DNA of 64,000 nucleotides from Mycolicibacterium boenickei (GTDB lineage Bacteria; Actinomycetota; Actinomycetes; Mycobacteriales; Mycobacteriaceae): positions 3,720,001-3,784,000 of the forward strand of contig NZ_AP022579.1 in the NCBI RefSeq assembly GCF_010731295.1, read 5' to 3'. This document shows positions 36,798 through 45,407 of the stretch, piece after piece. Under the pieces are notes generated by a model. The model saw only the letters and a list, made by a program, of their open reading frames with translations. It did no database searches and was not told the DNA's origin. The stretch's first letter is position 1. The number at the start of each line of letters is the position of its first letter. Made by a program: the position numbers and the translations under genes.

Positions 36798-36802
36798 GGG
36801 TT

Positions 36803-37687
36803 GTGGTCGACGATCGAACTCAACTGCTGGTGGTGGCCCGCACGGCGTATCGCCGAAATGACTGGCGCACCAGCTACGAATCCTTCAGCCGCGTCGACGG
36901 GATGCAGGCCCTCGACACCGACGATCTTGCCGTGTACGCCGCGGCGGCCTGGCGGCAGGGTCATGGCCGCGAATCCGTTCGGATCAACGAACAGGTGCAC
37001 AGCCGCCTGTTGCGCACCGACCCGGTGCAGGCGGCGATGAAGGCCGCCGAGATCGGCTTGGCCTGGTTGGCACGTGGCCACCTTGCGCTGGCCCGCAGTT
37101 GGGCGCAGCGGGCTCAGGTGCTGCTGACCGGCGTCCCTGAGACCACCGCGCACGGCTACCTCGCGTATCTGCTCGCGGCGACCGCGGCCGACGCCGGCGA
37201 TCAGGGGCAATTCGATACCGCAACACGGCACTTGGCAGCCATCGCGGAGAACTTGGATGACGCCGCCCTGGCCACGCTGACCCAGGCGCTGTCCGGCACG
37301 GCCGTGGCCGCCGCCGGCGACCCGGCCGGGTACCGAGCGCTCGACCAGGTGCTGCTACCGGTGCTCGACGAACCGTTGCCGGCCGAATGGGCAGCCGATG
37401 TGTACCGGCGGGCATTGACCCTGGCGCACCGGCGGAACGCGGCCGACCGGGTCGCGTCCTGGACGCAGTCCATGCAGCGGTGGTGCGATGCCACCGAACC
37501 GGAGTCGACCCAGTCGGCGTATCGCGCGGTCTGCGACGTGCACCGCCTCTCGGTGGTCACCGACGCCGATCCGCACGATCTGGTGCGTCAGGTGGTCGGG
37601 CTGCGGCGCCTGGTCGCCGACGTGGATGCGGTGGCGGCGAGCATGGTCGAGGAGTTGCTTTCCCGGAGTGTGGGGCGCGCCCGATAG
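36803..37687 (+). CDS. Helical repeat (TPR-like) protein of unknown function
   Basis: About 294 residues, start GTG at 36803. The frame is open much further upstream but there runs antisense to mscR. The sequence is almost wholly alpha-helical and Ala/Leu-rich with paired helices (AAEIGLAWLARGHLALARSWAQRA and similar spacing), resembling TPR arrays found in LuxR/BTAD-type regulators. No helix-turn-helix is seen. It is divergent from mscR and 11 nt before the serine hydrolase gene, probably one transcript. Function not recognised. Confidence 0.65.
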   Translation: MVDDRTQLLVVARTAYRRNDWRTSYESFSRVDGMQALDTDDLAVYAAAAWRQGHGRESVRINEQVHSRLLRTDPVQAAMKAAEIGLAWLARGHLALARSWAQRAQVLLTGVPETTAHGYLAYLLAATAADAGDQGQFDTATRHLAAIAENLDDAALATLTQALSGTAVAAAGDPAGYRALDQVLLPVLDEPLPAEWAADVYRRALTLAHRRNAADRVASWTQSMQRWCDATEPESTQSAYRAVCDVHRLSVVTDADPHDLVRQVVGLRRLVADVDAVAASMVEELLSRSVGRAR

Positions 37688-37698
37688 ATTTGCGCGCA

Positions 37699-38529
37699 AT
37701 GAATGCCGATGTTCTCGACGTTATCGACACCTGGCCGGTTGATTCGGTTGCTGCGGCGGTGGTCGGCCCGTCTGGGGTACTGGCCAGCCGCGGCGACACG
37801 AGCAAGCCCTTCGCGCTGGCGTCGGTGACCAAACCGCTCGTCGCGCGGGCCGCGCAGATCGCGATCGAAGAGGGCGCTGTCGAACTCGACACTCCGGCCG
37901 GCCCGCCCGGTGCGACGATCCGCCATCTTTTGGCCCACGCGTCCGGCGTGTCCATGCGGTCGGCCGATGTGCTCGCCCGCCCCGGACAGCGTCGCATCTA
38001 CTCGAACTACGGGTTCGAGCTCCTGGCCCGAGCGGTGGAGGCGGCCGCCGACATCGAGTTCGGCAGCTATCTGACCGAGGCGGTGTTCCAGCCGCTGCAG
38101 ATGTCGGGTTCCGCACTTTTGGGCGGCGCGGAGGCCGCCGGTTTCGGCGGCGTGTCGACTGTCGCCGACCTGGCCGTGTTCGCCGGGGAGCTGTTGCGGC
38201 CTGCGCTGGTGTCGCAGGAACTGCACGACGCGGCCGTGACCGTGCAGTTTCCCGGGCTCGATGGAGTGTTGCCAGGGTTCGGTGTGCAGCGGCCGAATGA
38301 CTGGGGGCTGGGCTTCGAGCTCCGGGACGGCAAATCCCCGCACTGGACCGGGTCGGCAAACTCGCCGCGCACGTTCGGTCATTTCGGTCAATCGGGGACG
38401 TTTCTGTGGGTCGATCCGGTCGCTGACCTGGCGTTGGTGGTGCTGACCGACCGTGACTTCGGGGACTGGACCTACCCGCTGTGGCCCGCGATATCTGATG
38501 GAGTCCTGAGAGAAAACGGGACACACTAG
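37699..38529 (+). CDS. Serine beta-lactamase-like hydrolase
   Basis: A 276-residue class-C-beta-lactamase/esterase-like protein. The nucleophile motif S-x-x-K is S42-V-T-K45. The Y-x-N motif is Y101-S-N. The third motif appears as HFGQSG near the C-terminus. No signal peptide is present, so it should be cytosolic, like EstB-type esterases rather than secreted beta-lactamases. It follows the helical protein by 11 nt. Substrate unknown; D-peptidase or esterase activity is possible. Confidence 0.83.
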   Translation: MNADVLDVIDTWPVDSVAAAVVGPSGVLASRGDTSKPFALASVTKPLVARAAQIAIEEGAVELDTPAGPPGATIRHLLAHASGVSMRSADVLARPGQRRIYSNYGFELLARAVEAAADIEFGSYLTEAVFQPLQMSGSALLGGAEAAGFGGVSTVADLAVFAGELLRPALVSQELHDAAVTVQFPGLDGVLPGFGVQRPNDWGLGFELRDGKSPHWTGSANSPRTFGHFGQSGTFLWVDPVADLALVVLTDRDFGDWTYPLWPAISDGVLRENGTH

Positions 38530-38644
38530 CGCAACACTGGCCTCACAGGGCACAATAGACACGCGCGGCACACACAACTGCATGCTCGATCGGAATCACC
38601 AGGCCGTTGGGGAAGACGTCCCTCGTGATCCGAAGGAGTAGCAA

Positions 38645-39157
38645 ATGCGTGCGTCGAATCAGTTCGCCGACGCGGCGACAGGCGTGGTGTATGTGCATGC
38701 CTCACCCGCGGCGGTATGCCCGCATGTTGAGTGGGCGTTGTCGTCGACCCTGTCGGCGCGGGCGAATCTGAAGTGGACACCGCAACCGGCCATGCCCGGC
38801 CAGTTGCGTGCGGTGACCAACTGGATCGGGCCCGTCGGCACCGGGGCGCAGCTGGCCAATGCCCTGCGCTCCTGGTCAGTGCTGCGCTTCGAGGTGACGG
38901 AGGATCCGAGCGCCGGCGTGGACGGGCACCGCTGGTGCCACACGCCCCAGCTGGGCCTGTGGAGCGGCGCGATGAGCGCCAACGGTGATGTGATGGTCGG
39001 CGAGATGCGGCTTCGTTCGCTGATGGCCGGCGGCGCCGACATGCTGGCAGCCGAACTCGACACCGTGCTGGGCACCGCGTGGGACGAATCGCTGGAGCCC
39101 TACCGCAACGGTGGTGACGGTGCCGAGGTGTCCTGGCTGAGCCGGGGCGTGGGGTAG
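38645..39157 (+). CDS. DUF3145 domain-containing protein
   Basis: A 170-residue protein, MRASNQFADAATGVVYVHASP at the start, matching actinobacterial DUF3145 from memory. Other marks are VEWALSSTL and WTPQPAMPGQLRA, then FEVTEDPS and GEMRLR. No membrane segment. GAAGGAG lies 6 nt before the ATG. The 115-bp upstream gap carries its own promoter region. The domain has no assigned chemistry. It is convergent with the small secreted protein gene. Confidence 0.82.
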   Translation: MRASNQFADAATGVVYVHASPAAVCPHVEWALSSTLSARANLKWTPQPAMPGQLRAVTNWIGPVGTGAQLANALRSWSVLRFEVTEDPSAGVDGHRWCHTPQLGLWSGAMSANGDVMVGEMRLRSLMAGGADMLAAELDTVLGTAWDESLEPYRNGGDGAEVSWLSRGVG

Positions 39158-39161
39158 CGCG

Positions 39162-39686
39162 TCAGTCACGCACCCAGAGGCAGTAGCCGCTGAGCTTCGT
39201 CGTGAACATATGGTCGCTGATCTCAACCGTCAGCGACTGCCCCGCGGTCGCTGCCGAAGTCGTGGGTTCCGATGTCTGGCCCGCTGCGACGACGTCGACC
39301 ACCTCGGCACTGCAATGCGCATCGGCGGTCTGCGGCGTCGCCGTCCAGGTACCGCCCTCGGCCTCCGGATTCCGGCGGCCCTGCCCGTGCAGGATCAGCG
39401 CGGGCCCGGTGGTCAGCCAGCGATCTGACGAGGGGTAGGGACTCCCGAACACCTGCCACCTGCCGTCCTCGCACTGCAGCAGGCGCCGGTTGTTGCCGAG
39501 TTGCCCCGGATCCGCCGGAGTCAACGCGCCGGCAAGGTTGTCGGCACACGCCGAGTCCGGTTGCGGCGCCGTGGTTTCGGACGGTCCTTGGGGTGGCGGC
39601 TCGGGATCGGCGTGCGCGCAGGCACTCGTGCTGAGGGCGGTGGCCACGGTCAGGACCGCCACACCCAGCGCCAACGCTCGACCCAT
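39162..39686 (-). CDS. Secreted hypothetical protein
   Basis: A 174-residue exported protein. A hydrophobic signal (LALGVAVLTVATAL) ends near ACAHA-DPEP. The Cys there lacks the usual Leu at -3, so signal peptidase I cleavage is more likely than lipidation. The mature part holds a Pro/Glu linker and about four Cys (SACADN, LLQCEDG, DAHCSAE, SGYCLW), suggesting two disulfides. No domain recognised. It begins 3 nt after the stop of the DUF4185 gene and is probably cotranscribed with it. Confidence 0.7.
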   Translation of the reverse strand: MGRALALGVAVLTVATALSTSACAHADPEPPPQGPSETTAPQPDSACADNLAGALTPADPGQLGNNRRLLQCEDGRWQVFGSPYPSSDRWLTTGPALILHGQGRRNPEAEGGTWTATPQTADAHCSAEVVDVVAAGQTSEPTTSAATAGQSLTVEISDHMFTTKLSGYCLWVRD

Positions 39687-39689
39687 CGC

Positions 39690-41915
39690 CTACACCGAGA
39701 CCGTCTTCATCGTGGACAGATCGGTCTGCATCAACCGCACGTTGTAATCACCCCAGTAGGACAGGTTGTAGTACAGGTACTGCGAGTTGTCCTCGATCAC
39801 ATTGCCGTTGGCGTCGACCTTGTTGAAGTAGTCGGTACCCGACATCGGATGGACCATCGGCGCATACATGCCGGTGTTGCTCGTCAGGTTGTTGTTGACC
39901 AGCGTGGTGGTATCCGACCATTCACCCTGCGGTGAATCCGACACCCGCATCACCACATTGTTGCCGCCGTCGGTGTAGAGCACAACGTACTTGCCCAGGT
40001 ACTCGTTGTACTGCACCGACATCTCGCTGACATTGCCGTTGGTGGGCAGGCCACCGACCCAGATGCCGTTGGCGATCTTGGTGAACAGCCCGAAGGTGAA
40101 GAAGTCCGCGACCCGGTACACGGTGGGCAGGAAATCGGTTCGGCTGGAACCGAACACCGGCTCCGCCGCCGACGGATCGCCGGTGACCCATTGCCCGGCG
40201 CCGCTGGAATCCTCACCCGCCCAGTACTCGTAGGCGTCCAGGTTGGTGATCTGATCCTTCTCGACCCGGGCCACGTACGCCGAACCCTGTCTGCCCGACG
40301 GTGTCCCGTACACGTAGACGTAGGGGTCGGTCGGGTCGTCCGACATCACCAGGGCGTTCTGCTGGAAGTGCTCGTCGCCGGGCACGTAGGCCGGGCCGGC
40401 CCGGAACCAGCCTGAGGAACGGATGGTGTCGGGGTCGACGGTCCAGGTCTTGCCGCCGTCGTCGGAGTAGGCGATCCCGGAGTAGTTGGTGGTCCAGCTG
40501 CCGGGGTTGTCCCAGGTGCGGATCGACATCACCGTGGCGTACTGCCGGTAACCGCCCTCGGCGCCGGCTTTTTCGATCGCGATCGCCGAGGTCGGGATCA
40601 TCGTGTAGGTGCGGCCGAACAGCCCGTCCTGGCCCGGGTCGTAGATGATCTGCGCCGCGCCGGCCCGATCGCCGCCGGTGCCGTACCACGTCGGTGTGCC
40701 CGGCACCCCGGGCCCCGCGCCGGCATGGATCAGCGCATCGCTGAACTGCAGTCCGTTGGACAGGTCGGTGTCGGAGGTGCGGAACAACACGTTGTTGCGC
40801 CAGTCCCCGGCCATGCCCGGCTCGCTGTAGGTGTCGCCGAACAGGGTGTAGATGATCGGTTTCCCGGTCACGGGATCGGTGTAGCCGCTGTTCCACATGA
40901 TGCCCAGATCCGTGCCCGCGACGTACCAGTGGTCGGTGTAGCCGACCCCGGTCACCCACCCGAGCTTTTCGGTGTAGTCGGCCAGGGATGCCGGCACCTG
41001 GGGTTTGGGGGTCAGGTCATCGGTCTGCACCGCGGCGTTGGGTGTGGCCGCCATCGGCTGGATCTCGTCCTCGGCGACCACCGAGGCGGCATCCTTGGCC
41101 GAGACGACGCGGGAACCCAACGGGTTGATCGACCGTTCGAATTCCCTACGCGTCCAAGCCATCATGGCCCACAGCGCGGGCGACTGGGCCGGTGCCACCG
41201 GGCTGCTACCGGCACCGAACGGTGAGAGACCGGCGACGCTCAGCAGCGCGGAGACCACCGGTGGTGCGCTGATCTTGGCCACTGACGGCTCGGGGGTGGA
41301 CTCCACCGGCGCCGGGACAATCGCGCTTTCGTTTGCGATTGTGGGGACGTTGATCGCCGTGATCCCGGAGCGCAGCGGCGCGGTCGCGTCGCGGCTGCGC
41401 TGATCGATGTTCGCGGTCGCCTCCTTCAGGCGAACCACCACGGTATTGGGGCTTGTCGCGCGCTGCCGATCAGGCGCAGTGGTCACCGCCTCCGGGACGA
41501 TCCGTGCGGTCTCGTTCTTCTGGCCGCCGTCAGCTTTGTTGCCGGTATCGGTTGCGTTGGTGAGTGTGCCCTGAATCTTGCTCCGGGGCTTGGGCGTCCG
41601 GGTGCGTATCGGCGTGCGCGCGGAATCCAGCCGGCTCTGGGTCTGCTTGAGCGCGTCACCGACGTCGTTCAGGCCGGACTCGACATCCTTGCGGATCCGC
41701 TCGCCGATCTTCGACAGCGCGCCAGAAGGTTTGCTCGGAGTCTTTTTCTGTCCAGGGCTTGAGGTGGAGCCGTCGGAACTTCCGACGGTGGATTTGCCCG
41801 GATCACCGGACCCGCCTTCGGCCCAGGCGATTCCGGTCCCGGAGGTCAATGCGGTGCCGATGCCGAGGGCGACGGCCAATGCGCCGACGCGGCCGATGTA
41901 TTTGGTCGATTCCAT
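39690..41915 (-). CDS. Large secreted DUF4185 protein with disordered N-terminal region
   Basis: A 741-residue protein, the longest of three DUF4185 proteins here. ATG 41915 follows GGAG; GTG 41939 is an alternative. The signal peptide MESTKYIGRVGALAVALGIG ends near AWA-EGG. Residues from about 25 to 310 are low-complexity Ser/Thr/Pro/Ala with charged patches. The C-terminal domain of about 420 residues has WVTGVGYTDHW, GTDLGIMWN, LFGDTYSEPG, DWRNNVLFRTSD and YNEYLGKYVVLY. It is probably cell-wall associated or secreted. A sugar-related activity is conjectural. Confidence 0.82.
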   Translation of the reverse strand: MESTKYIGRVGALAVALGIGTALTSGTGIAWAEGGSGDPGKSTVGSSDGSTSSPGQKKTPSKPSGALSKIGERIRKDVESGLNDVGDALKQTQSRLDSARTPIRTRTPKPRSKIQGTLTNATDTGNKADGGQKNETARIVPEAVTTAPDRQRATSPNTVVVRLKEATANIDQRSRDATAPLRSGITAINVPTIANESAIVPAPVESTPEPSVAKISAPPVVSALLSVAGLSPFGAGSSPVAPAQSPALWAMMAWTRREFERSINPLGSRVVSAKDAASVVAEDEIQPMAATPNAAVQTDDLTPKPQVPASLADYTEKLGWVTGVGYTDHWYVAGTDLGIMWNSGYTDPVTGKPIIYTLFGDTYSEPGMAGDWRNNVLFRTSDTDLSNGLQFSDALIHAGAGPGVPGTPTWYGTGGDRAGAAQIIYDPGQDGLFGRTYTMIPTSAIAIEKAGAEGGYRQYATVMSIRTWDNPGSWTTNYSGIAYSDDGGKTWTVDPDTIRSSGWFRAGPAYVPGDEHFQQNALVMSDDPTDPYVYVYGTPSGRQGSAYVARVEKDQITNLDAYEYWAGEDSSGAGQWVTGDPSAAEPVFGSSRTDFLPTVYRVADFFTFGLFTKIANGIWVGGLPTNGNVSEMSVQYNEYLGKYVVLYTDGGNNVVMRVSDSPQGEWSDTTTLVNNNLTSNTGMYAPMVHPMSGTDYFNKVDANGNVIEDNSQYLYYNLSYWGDYNVRLMQTDLSTMKTVSV

Positions 41916-41964
41916 GACGCTCCGTACCAGTCCACTCACTCAAACCCCGGCCCAGAGGCAACGT

Positions 41965-41983
41965 ACCGTGTGCCGTTCACGGT
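41965..41983 (-). terminator. Possible weak hairpin after the BVMO gene
   Basis: ACCGTG (41965-41970) pairs with CACGGT (41978-41983), a 6-bp stem with a 7-nt loop, 57 nt beyond the BVMO stop. No U-tract. The rest of the 124-bp gap shows nothing clear. Confidence 0.3.
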
Positions 41984-42039
41984 GTCGGGCAAACACGCCG
42001 AATCACCGAAAACCGGGCCTGAACTGCGAAAGTCCGCCG

Positions 42040-43494
42040 TCACCGGATCCGGTAGTGCGCCGGGTCGGGTTCGGCCAGCATCCGGGTGAGGGTGGTCCGG
42101 TCGAATGGCCACAGGTCGATGGTCCCGGAGTCGGTGAAGTACCACGAGTTGCACCCGGTGTTCCACACTGTCGGCCCGAGTCCGTCGGCGACCGCGGCGT
42201 TGAATTCGTCGGTGGCCTCCTCGGTGACTTCGACTTCGGAGAGTTCGGCGTTCGCAAACCGCTTGAGCCAACTCACGATGTACCCGGCGGTTAGCTCGGC
42301 GGAGTACTGCAGCGGGATCGACCCGGTCGGCGAGTTCGGTCCCAGCACGGTGAACAGGTTCGGAAACCCGGGGATCGCCGTCATGCGATACGCCCGCGGT
42401 CCCTTCACCCACGCCTCGTCGAGTGTGATGCCGTCCCGGCCCACGACGGTCATGGGCCGCATGTAGTTGTGCGCCTGAAATCCGGTGGCCAGCACCACGA
42501 CATCCACCTCGTGGTGCGTGCCGTCCGCGGTGCGGATGCCGTCGGCGGTGAACTCCTCGATGGGATCATCGACCAGGCGGGCGTTGGGGCGCTTGATGGC
42601 TCGGTAATACGAGCCCGAGACCACCTGTCGCTTGCACAGCGGTTCGTAGTCCGGGGTGAGTTTCGCGCGGAGTTCGCGGTCACGGACCTGGGCGGCCAGG
42701 CTCCACCGAGCGTAGGCCTGGACCAGCTTGCGTCGCCACGACGGTGTGGTCACGACATCGGCGAGGATCTGCGAAACCCACTGCAGCCGTGCGTAGAGGA
42801 AGTCATGCCATCCCGGCCGCCGGCGCAGCACCTTGGCGAGGACCGACGACTGTGGCAGCGACATCGGCGCCCACAGGATCCACTGTGGGGAGCGTGCGAA
42901 GTGCAACAGGGTGTGGGCTTTCGGTTGTAGGGCCGAAACCACCTGCACGCCAGTTGATCCCGTACCGATCACGGCGACGCGCCTGTCGTCGGTCACCAGC
43001 TCCGGATCCCACCGCGCCGTGTGCACGATCGGGCCCGCGAAGGTGTCCATTCCTGGGATGTCGGGTATCGACGGGTGATGCAGCACGCCGGTGGCACAGA
43101 TGACGAAGTCGGCCGTCAGGGTATCTCCGACAGCCGTGGTGAGCGTCCACGACGTGGTGGCGGCGTTGTAGCGGGCCTCGACCACTTCGGTGTCGCAGCG
43201 CAGATGGGAGTCGAGTCCGAATCGTTCGACGACGTCGCGGTGGTAGCGCTGAATGTCGCTGCCGCTGGCCCAGATGTGGCTCCAGTCCGGTTTGGGTGCG
43301 AACGAGAACTGGTAGATCTGCGACGGGACATCGCAGGTGAGCCCCGGATAGCGGTTCCAGTGCCAGACCCCGCCGACATCCGAACCCTTTTCCAGGATCA
43401 CGAAATTCGTGAACCCGGCTTGTTTGAGCGTGTAGGCGGTGGCGATGCCGGCCATGCCCGCGCCGATGATGACGATACGGACCTCGCGGCTCAT
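42040..43494 (-). CDS. Baeyer-Villiger-type flavin monooxygenase
   Basis: A 484-residue class B monooxygenase. The FAD loop IIGAGMAG is at 9-16. The Baeyer-Villiger fingerprint F-x-G-x3-H-x3-W runs from F152 to W162 (FAGPIVHTARW) followed by Asp. The NADPH loop is VIGTGSTG at about 174, and ATGF appears late. It inserts oxygen next to a ketone carbonyl to give an ester or lactone. It overlaps the patatin gene (ATGA) and is third in an SDR-patatin-BVMO operon. EthA/MymA-like substrates are plausible. Confidence 0.92.
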   Translation of the reverse strand: MSREVRIVIIGAGMAGIATAYTLKQAGFTNFVILEKGSDVGGVWHWNRYPGLTCDVPSQIYQFSFAPKPDWSHIWASGSDIQRYHRDVVERFGLDSHLRCDTEVVEARYNAATTSWTLTTAVGDTLTADFVICATGVLHHPSIPDIPGMDTFAGPIVHTARWDPELVTDDRRVAVIGTGSTGVQVVSALQPKAHTLLHFARSPQWILWAPMSLPQSSVLAKVLRRRPGWHDFLYARLQWVSQILADVVTTPSWRRKLVQAYARWSLAAQVRDRELRAKLTPDYEPLCKRQVVSGSYYRAIKRPNARLVDDPIEEFTADGIRTADGTHHEVDVVVLATGFQAHNYMRPMTVVGRDGITLDEAWVKGPRAYRMTAIPGFPNLFTVLGPNSPTGSIPLQYSAELTAGYIVSWLKRFANAELSEVEVTEEATDEFNAAVADGLGPTVWNTGCNSWYFTDSGTIDLWPFDRTTLTRMLAEPDPAHYRIR

Positions 43495-44420
43495 CGGGCC
43501 TCCTCGCTGACGGCAAGCGCACGTCGGACCGTGCTCGGCGCGGTGCGCATCGATGCCTCGAACGCCGACCGGCGCCGGCCGCGTCTCATGAAATGTGAAC
43601 CGAGCCCGGCCAGATCGCCCGCGTCCGGCCGGATGAGGACCACATGCGTGCCCCGCGCCCGCACCGCCGCGACTTCGCGGTCCAACCCGGCCGACATCGG
43701 CCGGCGCAGCAGCCGGTGTTCCAGCTGTCCGCCGATTCCCGGTGCGCGCGTTCCCGGTTCGGAGGCCATCGGCGTGATCACGTAGATGGTCTCGGCCTCG
43801 TGCGGGGCGATCAGGTCGACCGACGCGGTCGATGCGGCGCCACCGTCGACGAAGTGTCTGTCGCTGATCGTGACCGGCGGCATCCAGCCCGGCACCGCCC
43901 AGGATGCGCGTAGGGCTTCGCCCGCGGTGGCCTCCGGTGCGCCGGGGGCGCCGAATGCGACACGCTCGCCGCGCCGGTAGTCGAAGGCGACCATCCGGGC
44001 GCCGGGGTGTGCCACCCACCCTGAGGAATCGGAGAATCCGTCGGCGAGCCGCTGTAACCAGCCGGCATTGCCCCGGCCGGTGGGAGCGATGCCCGTGGCC
44101 GCGGCGAGACCCTTCTGGCTGCCGAGCAGCCGCGGGTTGAGCAGGCGGGGCACGGGCAGCGGTGGCAGGCTCGACGGTGTGTCCGCGATGTGCCTGCGAA
44201 GGCGCTCATCGGTGGCGGTGCCGCGCTGCATCGCAACGAGATCGCTCACTGTGGCGCCGCCACCGAGCATTGTGATGAGCTCAGCTCCGGCCGAAGTGCC
44301 CTGCATGACCGCAGCGTCGCGCGGATCCCACCCCGTCTGCTCGGCCAGCGCATGCAGTGCCGCGACCGCCCAGGCGCCTCCGATGGTGCCGCCGCACCCG
44401 ATCACCAATGCCGTCGTCAT
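43491..44420 (-). CDS. Patatin-like phospholipase
   Basis: A 309-residue patatin-fold hydrolase. The oxyanion loop is CGGTIGGAW, the nucleophile Ser43 lies in GTSAG, and the dyad Asp is in HFVDGGAAS. No signal peptide. It overlaps the SDR gene upstream and the BVMO gene downstream by 4 nt each, so it is translated with them. It could hydrolyse an ester or lactone produced by the BVMO, or act on lipids. Confidence 0.9.
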   Translation of the reverse strand: MTTALVIGCGGTIGGAWAVAALHALAEQTGWDPRDAAVMQGTSAGAELITMLGGGATVSDLVAMQRGTATDERLRRHIADTPSSLPPLPVPRLLNPRLLGSQKGLAAATGIAPTGRGNAGWLQRLADGFSDSSGWVAHPGARMVAFDYRRGERVAFGAPGAPEATAGEALRASWAVPGWMPPVTISDRHFVDGGAASTASVDLIAPHEAETIYVITPMASEPGTRAPGIGGQLEHRLLRRPMSAGLDREVAAVRARGTHVVLIRPDAGDLAGLGSHFMRRGRRRSAFEASMRTAPSTVRRALAVSEEAR

Positions 44421-45301
44421 GGTTTGACCTCGGAATCGGCCTCAGTGGCATGGGATTTCGCTTGCCGGTCGAGGCGTTGCAGGTAATCGGACCGGCCCTG
44501 CTCGTCCAGGGCGGTCAGGGCGCGGCGGTCGTCGACCCTGGTTCTCACGGCCCGCTGGACTGCTTCGGGGACCAGCGCGTCGACCAGGGCCCACCCGGGG
44601 GCAACCCAACCCGGGACCGACGTACGGGCGGCGCGGGTGCGTACGGTCTTGAGGATTGCCTGCGCGACGTCGTCGGGATCCACGGTGGGCAGGCCGTTTC
44701 CGAGCGGCACGCCCGAGGTGAGCTCGGTGCGAACCGCCGACGGCAGCACGGCCGACACCGACACCCCGGTGCCGGAGTACTCACGTCGCGCGGCCAGTGA
44801 AGCGCCGAGCGCCGCGAACTTGCTGGCGTTGTAGGTCACCATGCCCGGGATCGGGATCATGCCCGCCATCGAGGCCACATTGACGACGTGTCCGCAGCCG
44901 CGGGCCACCATCGACGGGATCACCGCGCGCATGCCGTTCAGCACACCGCGCACGTTGACGTCGAGGATCAGGTCGGTGGTGGTCTCTGGTTCGGTGTCGA
45001 AGGCCCCGAGCGGCATGACCCCGGCGTTGTTCACCAGGATGTCGATGCGGCCAGAATCTCCGATGGCGTCGGCGATGAAGCGATCCCACGACGATCGCTG
45101 GGTGACATCGAGGTAGGCGGCTCGGCAGCGGGGGATACCCGCTGCGGTCGTCGCGGCGACATCGGCATCGACGTCGCCGATCCATACCGTGGCGCCGCGG
45201 GCGGAGAACACCTCCGCTGTCTTGGCGCCGATGCCGCGTGCCCCGCCGGTGACGATGACCACCGCACCGTCCACCGACGGCTGCTGCCGTGAAAACCGCA
45301 C
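44417..45301 (-). CDS. SDR family NAD(P)-dependent oxidoreductase
   Basis: A 294-residue SDR. The start GTG at 45301 follows GGGGAGG by 6 nt. TGGARGIG is the cofactor loop, NNAG is at about 95, the serine segment is NVASMAG and the box is YNASKFA. The C-terminal part is longer than in core SDRs (VPEAVQRAVRTRVDDRRAL), as in mycobacterial SadH-like proteins. It is first in the SDR-patatin-BVMO operon and could oxidise an alcohol to the ketone used by the BVMO. Confidence 0.9.
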   Translation of the reverse strand: MRFSRQQPSVDGAVVIVTGGARGIGAKTAEVFSARGATVWIGDVDADVAATTAAGIPRCRAAYLDVTQRSSWDRFIADAIGDSGRIDILVNNAGVMPLGAFDTEPETTTDLILDVNVRGVLNGMRAVIPSMVARGCGHVVNVASMAGMIPIPGMVTYNASKFAALGASLAARREYSGTGVSVSAVLPSAVRTELTSGVPLGNGLPTVDPDDVAQAILKTVRTRAARTSVPGWVAPGWALVDALVPEAVQRAVRTRVDDRRALTALDEQGRSDYLQRLDRQAKSHATEADSEVKP

Positions 45302-45347
45302 GTCATGCCTCCCCTGAAGTCGTCCCGCACAAACTCGCATACTGACG

Positions 45348-45374
45348 GTATCTGAATACTTTGAGTTAATTCAA
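45348..45374. promoter_or_regulatory. Candidate TetR operator region between SDR and TetR genes
   Basis: The AT-rich 106-bp divergent gap holds GTAT-CTGA-ATAC (45348-45359) and an imperfect palindrome TTGAGTTAATTCAA (45361-45374, 12 of 14 symmetric). Either could bind the adjacent TetR. Assignment is by position only. Confidence 0.45.
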
Positions 45375-45407
45375 TACCCAAAGTGCACTGCGATCTATCA
45401 TCAGCGA

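Noticed and set aside
36020..36802. N-terminal extension of the helical protein frame upstream of 36803
   Set aside because: It runs antisense to mscR and through its promoter; the GTG at 36803 with a -10 element is a better start.
41965..41983. Strong operator or riboswitch in the BVMO/DUF4185 gap
   Set aside because: Only a 6-bp stem is visible, kept as a weak terminator; nothing else in the gap supports a riboswitch.
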